Shown here in pieces: positions 11,534 to 21,993 of a DNA stretch of 64,000 nt. A model generated the notes under the pieces. That model did not search any database and had not been told where the DNA came from. It worked only from the letters and a program-made list of their open reading frames with translations. Within the stretch, counting starts at the first letter, position 1, and each line of letters begins with the position of its first letter. This stretch comes from Aulostomus chinensis (lineage: Eukaryota; Chordata; Actinopteri; Syngnathiformes; Aulostomidae). The DNA lies in the NCBI GenBank assembly GCA_037954235.1, contig JBBMOA010000015.1, positions 22,796,069 through 22,860,068 on the forward strand. Direction: 5' to 3'. The position numbers and the translations under genes are program-made.

Positions 11534-14500
11534 TTATGGTCCAGTGGTAATGGTGGTGTCCTCTTCTTTTCTTCTATAATCTGTCCATTTTTCCCATTTA
11601 TCCTCAAATTGTGTCTCTTGTAATCTCCGTTTATGTGTAATTTTCTCCATTACAAACAGTTCTTCCACAATGCACACCCACTGCTCCTCGGCAGGTGGTT
11701 CCATTTTATACCACAGTATTGTGATTGTTTTTTTACTTGCTGATAGCAACACTTTAGTAAGATACTCATCCTCTTTTTGTATTATGTCTTGTCCTAGATT
11801 GCCTAAGTAAAGAATCTTGCATGTTTTTGGTATATCATATCCTATTATTTTTTGCAAACTCTGCCATATTTTGTCCCAATATCCTTTTATCTTCTGGCAC
11901 GACCAGATTATATGTGTATGGTCTGCATCCATATGTCCACACGCTCTCCAGCATGGTTGTGAGATAGACACAATTTCTTTCCTAATTTTTGGAGTTATAA
12001 AGAATCTGACTAAATTTTTCCAATTAAACTTCCTCCAGATCCCAGAGCTAGTGGATGTGCACTGCGTTTTACAAATATTCAACCACTCTTCCTAGGTTAT
12101 TTGTTCCTCCGTTTCCTTTTCCCATTTTTCTTTGATATAGAGAGAGGAAGACTTTCTACATGACATCAAACTTCTGTATAGGACTGAAATTACTCTGCGT
12201 TTTTTCCCCTCATAAGCTTTCCGAAATGCCTCAACAACCTCATGATCAGTGTCGGTTTTTATCTCCTTCTCATAATCATCCTTTATTTGCAGGTATCAAT
12301 ATTGTTCATGTTCCTCTAATCCAAATCTATCCCTCAACTTCTCGAAACTCAGTAGCTTACCCCGTTTAACCGTTGCACATATTGCTGTGATTCCTTTTCT
12401 CACCCATTGCTTAAACCCCTTGTCATTTATTCCAGGTATAGACCTATCGTCAAATGCAAACCAGCTCAGAACCTTTGTCTCTTTCTCCAATTTGTATCTT
12501 TGAACCACAGTATTCCATATTTCAATTGTATTCTTAGTTATTACATCCAATTGGTTACCTAGTTTTCTCAGTAGACCTTTGTGATATTAAATTTCGCACT
12601 TCAGTGTCCGTCATCCCTATTTCTATACCTTTCCTTCTTGCAAAATATTCATCATTGCACCAATATATCAAGGGTCTGATTTGTGCAGCATAGAAATATT
12701 ACCTGAGGCTTGGCAAAGCCATTCCTCCTTGGTCTTTAGGGAGCTGTAAGGTTTTATATTTTATCCTGGGTTTCTTTCCTCCTTATATAAACCTCGATAT
12801 CCACTTATCCCACTCCATGAACTGTTTTTTTTTGGAATCATCACTGGCAGAGACTGAAACAAGTATAAGAGTCTGGGTAGAACATTTATCTTAATTATCT
12901 CTATCTTTGAACTGAAGTCCAAAACGATAGCTGACCATCGTTCCAAGTCCCTCCTAATTTCTTGATTTATTTTCATATAATTTGCATCAAATAGCTAATT
13001 TATTTCTTTTGTAACATTTACTCCTAAGTATTTTATTGATTTAGCGTTCCAGTTGATTTTATATGCATCCCTTATCTCCTGAGACAGGGAGTAGTTTATT
13101 GACAGAATCTGTGTTTTTGTGACATTGATTTTATATCCTGAGTATTTTCCGTATTTCCCTAATATCCTCATCATTTCAGGGAAGCTTTCGTTGGGTTGCT
13201 TTAAAAAAAGCAATATATCATCCGCAAATAACCCTATTTTATGTTCCTCCCCTCCTATTTTCACCCCCTTAACATCTTCCTCCTGCCTAATCATTTGGGC
13301 TAATGGTTCGATGAACAACGCGAAGAGATTTGGGGAGAGACTGCACCCCTTTCTCGTCCCCCACTCCAAATGAAATTGTTGTGTCAAGCTACCATTTATT
13401 TTGATCCTTGGTTCCTGATATACTGATCTAACACAATTCACTGATTCCTCATTAAATCCAAATTTTTCCAATACCTTGTTCAGAAACATCCAATTCACAC
13501 TATCGAAAGCCTTTTCCGCATCTATACTGACCAAGATTGCACTTTCTCCATTTGTTTGTATATTTTCTATAACATGTAGGCTTCTTCTTATATTATCTTG
13601 TGTTTGCCTTTCTCTAATAAAGCCGGTCTGATCTTCATCAACCAAGTCCTGCATAGATGTCTCCTATCTCTTAGCTATAATTGAGGTGTAGAGTTTATAA
13701 TCCAAATTTAAAAGAGATATGGGTCTGTAGTTGCAGCAATGTTCTTTGTCTTTCCCTTCTTTTGGAATGATGGAAATAATGGCTTTCCATGAGGGATGGA
13801 TCTTGCCTGACCTGAGACTATAATTAAATGAATCCTTTAATAGTGGGATTAACTCTTCCTTGAAGATTTTGTAAAAGGAAGCTCCCAACCCATCAGCTCC
13901 CGGTGATTTCCCTGATTTTGCCCGATTAATCGCCTTTTGGATTTCTTCTATTGTAATTTCTGAAGTCAACATTGTATTTGGTTTGTACCTACAGTATTGC
14001 TGGCAAATCCAAGTTGTCTAGAAACTCTGTCAGGTGCTCTTCACCTGTAGAGGTAGGCTGTGAGTACAATTTACTGTAATACTCCTCAAATACCCTTTCT
14101 ATTTCTTCTGGTTCGTATAGAATTTCATTGGTTCCAGGGTCCCTAGCTCAGACTTTAGTGGCTTTTGAACCTCCCTCATAGTAAGTTTGTTTTGTAAACC
14201 TTGCTTTCTTTTCCACCTCCCCCAACAAAATACCATCTATTTTTTTTCCTAACTTCTTTAATCTGATTAAGTGTTTCTGAATCTTTGACTGTTTATGTTG
14301 CTGTTCCAATTCTTTTAGTTTTCCAATTTGTCTCTGGTATGTTTCTAATCTAACTTTTTTGTCCAAACGCTGTATGTGAGATCAGTCTACCTCTAATAAC
14401 TGATTTCAGGGCGTCCCATAAAATCGTCAGATCAACCTCCCCGACTCGTTGAGTCGCCATATTGTATTTTTCCTCTTATTGTTCAAATGGATTTTTAGAT

Positions 14501-14830
14501 AAATTGCACTGTGATCTGATAAATCAGTCACCCCACCCCTGCACTCCCTTACTCTATGTATATCTCCCTTAGTCATAAGAAAATAATCAATTCTTGAGTA
14601 CATGTAATGTGGTACTGAGTAGTGGGTATAGTCCCGAGCAAGTGGATGAAATTCTCGCCCTACATCCAGTAAAGCCATTTCTGACATCAATGTATTCATA
14701 TATCTATTAATTTGTTTTTTGCTTCTCTTCATACTTGTAGTGTCTAACCTGTAATTCAACACCACATTAAAATCCCCACCACAAACCAATGTCCCTTCTG
14801 TTTCCAAATTTATTAGATCAGATATCTTTT
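11534..14830 (-). pseudogene. L1 ORF2 (endonuclease/RT), broken
   Basis: The pieces on the minus strand are in correct order. First comes the C-terminal half of the APE-like endonuclease (VCGGDFNVVLN, SRIDYFLMTKG, DLSDHSAIYL) at 14830-14427. Then the RT palm with SGKSPGADGLGASFYK and NYRPISLLNLDYKLYTSIIA (13972-13664), LVSIDAEKAFDSVNW and the catalytic FADDILLFL (13654-12995). Finally a cysteine-rich C-terminus, CWRACGHMDADHTHIIWSC (12082-11534). It would nick target DNA and copy L1 RNA at the nick. Stops and frameshifts separate the blocks and the endonuclease N-terminus is missing, so it cannot act. Confidence 0.85.
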
Positions 14831-15346
14831 CAAGTCTTTCTTAGCAAAACCCTTTCTGTTATAGTGATTAAAATAAAATATAATAAAGTAAAAGTAAAAC
14901 TCAGTTTGGCAACTGGAATATATCTTCCAGAAATACCAATGAAAGCCAAAATACAAAGTAGCTAACTGTGAGTTCTAAGCAAAGCAGTCATTATCCGTGC
15001 AATTAGTGTGACTAGTTACTCACCCAACCATTGTATAGTCTTTAACTTAAAAGCAGGAGACACTTAGCTCCAACAGGTTCACTAGGGATTCTTTTCCTCC
15101 TTATAACACCCTCCCAAGACCTGGTTCTTTATCTTCTCTTCATCTTCTAAACTCTTGCAGCCTTTCCCTCGCTCAGTTCGCCATGTCTTGGTTAAGATCC
15201 TCAGATGCGACGTCCTCTCTGTTCCTCCCTTGCCTCTCTCCGACGCGTTGCCATGGTGAAGCTCTGGTCCGCTCCTCCAGTGAAGGTCCGTTGCTCTTTG
15301 CTCTGTCAGGCTGCTCGCTTATCTCATGCCCTCTACTCCTCATAGC

Positions 15347-16317
15347 TCACGCTGCATCTTCAGCGTTGTTGTAGAGCTTGGGCCCATCAGGCCAGTGGAT
15401 CCGTATCCTACTCAGAGGTGTCTGAAAGTGTATTTTTTTATCCTTCAGAACTTTTTTGATCTCGGAATAGGATTTGCGTTTCTTCATGATGTTGGTGGGG
15501 TAGTCGTGATCAAAAAATATCTGTCTCCCCTCGACTTGTAGTTTCCCTTTCCAGGCTTTAGCTAGAATGCTCTCTTTGGTCTTGAACTTCAGAAAGTTGA
15601 CCACAATGGACCTCGGGGGTGCTCCTTGTGGCGGTTTCTTTCCAAGGCTTCTGTGTGCCCGTTGAATGTGAAGTTCAGTCCCCTCCAGTACCGCGAGCTC
15701 CCGGCGGAGGAGCCCCTCCACCAGTTCTGGCACAGATTCGTTGTCCTTTTCAGTTAAGTTGTAGATTCTCAAGTTACAGCGTATTCTATGTCCTTCCACT
15801 TCAATCAGTTTCTCTTGGAGTTTTGTCTGCTGTTCAAGTAGGTGGGGATGGCTTCTTTCGCTTCAATGTTCCACTCCTCCAACTCTGCCACTCGCGCCTG
15901 TGCCTCGGTAATATCCCTCTGCTGCTCTTGTATTTCCGCGACATTTTGCGCCACTTTTCTGTTCATTTCCTCCTTAAAGTTGGCAAACTCTCACCTCACA
16001 TCCTTTTTAAATTCATCCTTGAATGTCAAGAGGTGCTCCTTCATCTCTTTTTTTTGAGGTCTCGTATCTCTTTTGTGAGGGCCGCGAGTCCCTCAATTAA
16101 CGTTAAAGAGTGGGCCTGGTTCGGGTAGCCATTTTCCCGTCTGCCGCCTTGTCTTCAAACTCATGTTCTTGGTCTTTTAACATCGTCTTACTCCTTAAAC
16201 TTCTCTGTCCTCGTCCCCCACTCATCTCTTGTCCATCTAAAATTTGAGTTCTCAGTCTTTCGTAGTTTTGAGGGAGGGTTATTGTCTAATTGACTCAGGA
16301 GTTCTGCTCTTTGCCAT
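15347..16317 (-). pseudogene. L1 ORF1 (RNA-binding protein), broken
   Basis: The upstream part encodes a heptad-rich coiled coil (NRKVAQNVAEIQEQQ, AQARVAELEEWNIEAKEA). After a frameshift near 15835 the frame 15799-15347 reads GHRIRCNLRIYNLTEKDN, the RRM-like core PPRSIVVNFLKFKTKESILA, and FDHDYPTNIMKKRKSYSEIK of the C-terminal domain. Coiled coil, RRM and C-terminal domain in this order are the architecture of L1 ORF1p, a trimeric RNA chaperone that coats L1 RNA. In-frame stops (for example in DVR*EFANF) and the frameshift make it non-functional. The ATG at 16317 is the first in the region but is soon followed by a stop, so the true start is unsure. Confidence 0.75.
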
Positions 16318-16769
16318 CTCGCTCCGCGCTGCACCTGAAGTCACAATGTGTAGAATTTGAATGACCAAATAGTTTGGGGTAAAAGTTATTGAATATCAAG
16401 AGCTCAAATTACTTTATCAAAACATGTTTCCATCTTATGTTTTGAACATATGAATAACTTGTGTTAATTAAACTAAATTTTTTAAGTTGCTGCAGTCATG
16501 AAAGCAGTTTTCTTCCATGTAAACCAGACAGATTTATTATGTTCCTATTGTGATTCAATCTTTTACCAGCAGTTGGCAGTTTTTCCTGTTATACGTTCAT
16601 GCAATAAACAACGTTGTAGGCGAAAGATTGCTAAAAATTGATGTCATGGTGAAGGCTGTTTTAAATTGTGGTGTGAACTGTGTTTGCCCCATGGGCTGGG
16701 AGTTTAAGACTGATGTAGTCTCAATAAAATCACATGTACTTGAGAGAGGGACTGTGGAATCCAACCAAA

Positions 16770-16771
<2 letters not shown>

Positions 16772-16808
<37 letters not shown>
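16772..16808. repeat. (CA)n microsatellite
   Basis: Eighteen consecutive AC/CA units. Confidence 0.95.
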
Positions 16809-16811
<3 letters not shown>

Positions 16812-16837
16812 CAACAGCAGCAGTGAAGAGCTATTTT

Positions 16838-17140
16838 TCATTGTGTTGGTCCAGGATTAATCCTGTATTGCCTGCCAGATGGAAGTGGCTCAAACAGATG
16901 ATGATGTCCTGTGAGTGTGATGTTTCCAGCCTTCCTCCTCAGATGGCTACAGTATTCACTGTCCAGTGGCACCAAATCAGCACAGATAATCCCTTGGGCA
17001 TCGTTCACCACCACACACTGGAGCCTTGTCCTCTCTGCCACTTTGCAGCTGGCATACCACACAGTTACTGCCACATAACTGGATGCTCTCCATGGTACTG
17101 TGGTAAAAGTTGATGGTTAGTTGAGCTGGGTCCTTTCAAT
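16838..17140 (-). pseudogene. LINE RT C-terminal fragment
   Basis: The minus-strand frame has AVTVWYASCKVAERTRLQCV, VNDAQGIICADLVP and HHLFEPLPSGRQYR. This matches the fish LINE C-terminus pattern (W Y...C....R..LQ.VV..A..I.G..LP, then H.LF..LPSG.RYR) found after the RT in jockey/CR1-like elements. The stretch is short, diverged and lacks the RT core. The clade is not resolved. Confidence 0.55.
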
Positions 17141-17680
17141 AGCCTGGCCAGCCAATGAACCTGAATTTTTTTAATCTTTGAAAACAACAGGTTCTGGACA
17201 GGCTCTTGTTCACAGCATTTGCCTTTGTTGAAATTCCACTGAGCCCAAAAAGTATGACATGACTTCCTGGAATGATTGCTCAAAGAACACAACATGATTA
17301 TGTCTTGTGTGCACTTCTTCTAAGAGGAGATATTGGTGCTAGCTAAGTGGGGTTTTGGTTTCTCCTAAAACAAACAAAAGCTTATCAGATTTTTACCCAC
17401 TGCAGGAAATATGTGTGCCGGTGGTGAATTACTAGATCATTTGACAAAAAGGGCCTGTTTTTGACAGTGGCGCTGCAGCTATATTGGCTGCTCAAGTTGG
17501 TAGCTGGGGTTCCTGGTTTTGAGGTCATGAAAGTGGGATTCTGTGACTCATTCGCAATGAGAGCTCCCTTTTTTGTAATAGCCACTCTTGAAAAGCGCAT
17601 CAGTGAGCCTGACTGTCAGTTACTTGCTTGATGTGGAGGGACAGATGATGTTTGTCTTCTCCCTGAACTCAAAATTGATC

Positions 17681-17696
17681 TTTTTTTTTTTTTTTT
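17681..17696. repeat. Poly-T tract
   Basis: Sixteen T in a row. It may be the poly-A of a lost minus-strand insertion, but no body is visible next to it. Confidence 0.9.
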
Positions 17697-17991
17697 CATG
17701 GTTACTGTAACTCAAATAATCATTGCACAATGGCTGTTTGTTGGTAATAATGTTACATGGCTCTGAGTCGATATGTGCAGTCCTAGTGCTGCCCCATTTT
17801 GTCTATGTTTATTCCTTTATGTAACCCTTAGATGCATGACTGGTCAAATATGACCCCAGCGATATTATTTTTTTTGTAATATCTTTGTAATTTTAATTTC
17901 TTGTCATTTAATCTTTCATGTATTTGTCAAATAGGTTGTCTTTGACACAAGGCCATTTGTAATTGTATCATCAAATGACCACTTTGCAGTA

Positions 17992-18175
17992 AGCGACATT
18001 AGCTAACTAAGCTAACACTAAGCGAACTAGCTAACATCACAATTGTTGTGGAGAGAAGCATACTCTTACGATGATAATGTACTGTATAGCTATTTTGTAG
18101 TTAACTACATTAGCTAACAAAGCTAACACTAGGTAACTAAGCTAGCTAACATCGCTGCATTTGTTGTATAGAGAA
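17992..18175. repeat. Direct duplication rich in GCTAAC
   Basis: CATTAGCTAAC-AAGCTAACACTA...CTAGCTAACAT...TTGTTGTGGAGAG (about 17992-18054) recurs as a diverged copy at about 18103-18175. The two copies lie about 110 bp apart inside the piggyBac relic. Confidence 0.65.
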
Positions 18176-18215
18176 TAGGTGGCCTATTATACTACTATTG
18201 ATTGAATGATATCTT

Positions 18216-18216
<1 letters not shown>

Positions 18217-18266
<50 letters not shown>
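18217..18266. repeat. (TG)n(AG)n compound microsatellite
   Basis: TG runs to 18230, then AG to 18266. Confidence 0.95.
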
Positions 18267-18271
<5 letters not shown>

Positions 18272-18337
18272 ATGCGTCAATGTGTGTGTATGTGTCCATG
18301 CACTTATACAGCTACATATTAATTCATAGTTTTTTTT

Positions 18338-18586
18338 GTGCCAATCAATGATTTTTTGTTCTCATCTAGAGTATCATGGCTGCTAGGATGCCTGCTGGGA
18401 TTTCTATCGACCTTGTTGTACAAACAATCCTGGAAGAAAAAAAAGAAAAACAGAAGGAAGAAGAGGTATAAAATGTGCCCAATAAACCAAGACTGCAAAG
18501 CTAGCAGTAGCTGTTGGAAATGCAGTGATCTTGTGTGCAGTGCTCACAGCCAGAAAAGGGTACTTAGTTGCACCTGCTCACAGTAA
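18338..18586 (+). pseudogene. piggyBac transposase C-terminal Cys-rich domain
   Basis: The last 40 residues read KRYKMCPINQDCKASSSCWK, CSDLVCSAHSQKRVLSC. The spacing C..., C-x2-C, C-x2-H and C fits the cross-brace zinc domain at the C-terminus of piggyBac transposases, which binds the element ends. A lysine/arginine block (residues 33-45) precedes it, as often in PGBD proteins. The catalytic aspartate domain is absent. The start at 18338 is just the first ATG of the open frame. Confidence 0.6.
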
Positions 18587-19090
18587 GAAGAGAGAGGAGA
18601 GCATGAGTTTCTGTGTGGATGTGCAACAGAGGGACACACAAACTCTTGAGTATTTTTTTTTTGATAGGTGTATTGATAGAAAATTTGTGTTAAAATGAAA
18701 GATAAGAAATCAACATATAAAATATGAAATCATTCTCGTGTTGGGATAATTTATGGATGTTTACAGTTTTTTAACTTTCTCAATGCTCTTGTGAAAATAT
18801 GTTAATAAAAGTGAAAAAATGAACATGTCAAACATAAAGTAATTCTTTTGTTCACCAAAATATAATAAAAATGATCATCTTTAACCAAAATGAAAGAAAT
18901 TTCTCAAGTTTATACACAACACATTCATTCTAATTGGGGTCATTTTTGACCCCACTCATGGAAGAGTATAGGTGTTGGTAGGTCATGCATACAAGGGTAA
19001 ATGTTTGTTGGTCAGGAAAAAAATTAGGCTGTATAACACCAGCAGGGTAGAGACATTGCAATTTAGGTTGCGTTGTTTTTTTGGATGTGC

Positions 19091-19127
19091 ACGTGTGTGT
19101 GCGCACACACAAACACACACACACACA
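19091..19127. repeat. Imperfect (GT)/(CA) microsatellite
   Basis: Short GT units turn into CA units, making a partly self-complementary tract. Confidence 0.85.
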
Positions 19128-20782
19128 ATTACATATATGCTTTTCTGCTCTGTACTTGCAGTAATTATTGCATGATTGTCCGTCCTGCAAGAGGACGTCC
19201 TTCCTCTGTGTCTCCCTGAGGTTTCTGATTTTCTCCCTGTGAAAATGTTTTTTAGGACGTTTGTCCTCACCCTGACTAGTGGTCTAAGGACAAAGGATGC
19301 TGTACTGTATCCACATTGTAGAGCCCCACGAGGCAAATTCTGACTCGTCATTTCGGGCTTAATGAATAGAATTTGATTGAAGTTCAGAGGAACCACAAAC
19401 GATTGGCTGGGCAAAGGAACCAGCAGTATGAAAAAAATAAAGGGTATAAAAGTATTGATGGATGTTGATGATCTGCAATTCTTTTCACACACAACTGAAG
19501 TTCAAATCTGTGTATCCATGTTTTGGATATAAGGCTCAATATTGGATTACACCTCTTACAAAAAATGAAATCGAACAGGTCTAGTCTCATACAGTGCAAG
19601 TATCAGAAGGCTTTCAAGTTTGCTTATGATAGTTCTCAGGAAAAGGTGGATGTTAGAGCTTCATGCAGCTGAGGATACATGCCACTTTTTAATGCTCTAT
19701 TTTATGCAATTATTACTACATATGATCATTTTACTGTATTGAAGGCAGTGTCTTTGCAAAGCACATCTGTTAGTACTTTACTAATTGCTGATCCCACACT
19801 AACACACCACAAAAATCCACTTTCATTCGGCACTTAAACTGTTCTTAAAGTTTCCAACTCAGAAAGGTTTGTTTTTGATGAAGTAAGATGTAGTAGCACC
19901 CGAGTAGCTTGACACAGTCTTCAAGACATTCTGAGGCCACGTGCAGAGAGACTGTAAAAACAGAGCTGAACACTGCAGACAGCATTCTGTAAAAATGTGA
20001 CTAATTGAAAGGAGAAAAAGGCTGGATGGCACTACACTCCAACCTAAACTAAAGCATACCAAGCTGTAAAACACTTAGGGGTCCGGGGCTATTAAAGCTG
20101 AGCAGCACCAGTGCGGTTCCTGCTTACTCACCTCCATAGAACAGAAAACAAAGCTGGCTTGCAGAATCATGGGTTGCATCCAACACCTGAAGCCCCCCTT
20201 CTGTTTTCCAAGCAAACCCCACAACACACATGGAACACAATTGTAAACCCCAACGCGTTGTATTTGTGTCCAGAAAAACCAGCTTGAAAAGGAATCAACT
20301 AAACTGTATCTATTTACATTCAAATAAGGATGAACCAATACAGAATCACTAAGTGCATTCAGAAAGAACCAATTTGTCTAGGACATGAAAAAAAGGACCA
20401 AGAGTAGGAAAACAAATCAATGCAAATTCTGCAAGGTTGAAAATACTGTGTTGGAAACAAAAGGCACTTTCATACTGACTCCCAGTTTGCTTTACTTTGT
20501 CTGAATGCACAATCCGCACCGACAACGTGATGTCCTCCTTCTATTGGCGGAAGATGCAATGGCATGTATCGTTTATTTGTGTGCTCTATTTCGCAAAACA
20601 TGTTGGTGACAAGTCTTTTTTTTTTTCAAACCCGTGTTCACACAGAATTCAGAGTACGTCATCCAGGTACATTTGCATACTCAATTTTCGCATGCTATCC
20701 ATACTTTTTTCCATTTTGAGTTGAGTGTACTCAAAATTTGAAGAATGTAGTATGGAAGTATGCGATTTGGGACACACCATAT
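19128..20782. other. Non-coding DNA, no feature recognised
   Basis: Only short open frames without recognisable domains on either strand. Confidence 0.5.
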
Positions 20783-20918
20783 GTGTGGGCCCTGCGATGG
20801 ACTAGCGACCTGCTCAGGGTGAACCCTGCCTCTCGCCCGAAAGCCGCTGGGATAGGCTCCAGCACCCCTTCGACCCTTAACATGATAAGTGGACGAAAAT
20901 GGATGGATGGATAGATGG
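20783..20918 (+). mobile_element. V-SINE 3' fragment
   Basis: The segment runs from GTGTGGGCCCTGCGATGGAC through CTCGCCCGAAAGCCGCTGGG to GAAAATGGATGGATGGATAG. It is the 3' third of a V-SINE with its GGAT tail; the tRNA head and central domain are missing. Confidence 0.8.
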
Positions 20919-21073
20919 AAACAAATAGGCAAAACATTGCAAATGTTTTTACAAATTGGAATCAAAAAAAGTGTGTCTTTCAGTTCCCTTTCATTTAGTC
21001 AAAGAAAGACTGAAGGTTTCTCAGTCAAACTGTTCAAATTAATGTACCTGTGCTAACTCAGATCCGATCCCAT

Positions 21074-21391
21074 CCATCCATCAATCCAGTTTCTACTCCT
21101 TATCTTGTTAAGGGTCGTGGGGGGCTGGAGCCTTTCGCAGCAGCCTTCGGGCGAGAGGTAGGGTTCACCCTGGATGGGTCGCCAGTCCATCACAGGACCA
21201 ACACATATGGACAGACAACCATCCACACTCACAGCGTTCCATTTAGAGTATCCAATAACCTCGTCCCCTCTTGCATGTTTTTGGACTGTGGGAGGAAGCC
21301 GGAGTACCCAGGGAGAACATGCAAACTCCATGGAACCGGAACCTTCTTGCTGTGAGGCGACCATGCTAACCACTGGACCACCATGCCGCCT
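21074..21391 (-). mobile_element. V-SINE copy with target duplication
   Basis: A minus-strand copy with tail, GGCTGGAGCC block, central GGACTGTGGGAGGAAGCCGG and tRNA-derived head ending GGTGGTCCAGTGGTTAGCAT in sense. The flanks AGATCCGATCCCAT (21060-21073) and AGATCAGATCCCAT (21392-21405) match at 13 of 14 bases. Part of the central/head junction is deleted. Confidence 0.85.
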
Positions 21392-21688
21392 AGATCAGAT
21401 CCCATTATAATGAAAAAGAGAGTGATTGTTTCCAATTGATAAATGTCCCACAGTTAAAGGAAGGTGAAGTTGGGGTTCAGACAGTTCATTAAAACTTTTT
21501 AAAAACGATCACAGTTTGTTCAGGCAACATTCAGGAAGGTCTGCCAGCAGGATGCAAGGGAGCTGCAGTGATTCGAACCAGATGAACCCACCACCCCCAC
21601 CTCCAACTATTCCCTCGCATACTGTCTTGGCTCAGTCCACATCTCACCTCCCAAAGCCCTCCAGCACATTCAGAGGATGTGGGAGATG

Positions 21689-21691
<3 letters not shown>

Positions 21692-21777
<86 letters not shown>

Positions 21778-21793
21778 AGAGAAAGAGAGAGAA
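21692..21793. repeat. (GT)n(AG)n compound microsatellite
   Basis: About 35 GT units, then about 15 AG units with one AAG interruption. A further AG tract is at 21891-21911. Confidence 0.95.
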
Positions 21794-21993
21794 TAAATGT
21801 GGTAAAAGGACAGTATTCTCCTGTCTGAAACATAGACCAACTAAATGGAGCCAGACGAAGATGACATGAGCATTGATGGATCTATTCAACAGAGAGAGAG
21901 AGAGAGAGAGTATGTGAGCAAAGACTGAGAGCAGCACACATCTTTAAAGCTCATGCGTATTGCTTAACCTCTAAAGTGCAGATTATTTCTATT

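Larger units (their letters stand above)
11414..16348 (-). mobile_element. L1-clade LINE, near full length, inactive
   Basis: Reading the minus strand from 16348, one meets a 5' region, an ORF1 with L1-type features, ORF2 pieces with endonuclease, reverse transcriptase and a cysteine-rich C-terminus, then an A-rich 3' end near 11414-11460. The 9-bp TGTAGAATT occurs at both edges (11405-11413 and 16349-16357), consistent with a target duplication. ORF2 is broken into at least seven frames and the N-terminal part of the endonuclease is missing between about 14830 and 15340. The length, about 4.9 kb, is close to a complete L1. Confidence 0.85.
17825..18968 (+). mobile_element. piggyBac-like element, internally deleted
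   Basis: The left end reads CCCTTAGATGCATGACTGG and TCAAATATGACCCC. The right end is the inverted counterpart (GGGGTCATTTTTGACCCC, ACTCATGGAAGAGT), giving imperfect inverted termini of about 35 bp. GGGTCAAAAATGACCC ends are typical of fish piggyBac elements as I remember them. The interior keeps only the last part of a transposase (18338-18586). A canonical TTAA duplication is not intact at either edge. Only the C-terminal coding part survives, so it could not move itself. Confidence 0.65.

Noticed and set aside
15619..16128. 169-codon plus-strand open frame
   Set aside because: It is the shadow of L1 ORF1 on the minus strand.
16550..17113. 187-codon open frame on the plus strand
   Set aside because: It runs through a CA microsatellite and opposite a LINE fragment; the minus strand explains the sequence better.
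21531..21937. Open frames made of Thr-His, Leu-Ser or Cys-Val repeats
   Set aside because: Pure translations of GT/CA and GA microsatellites.
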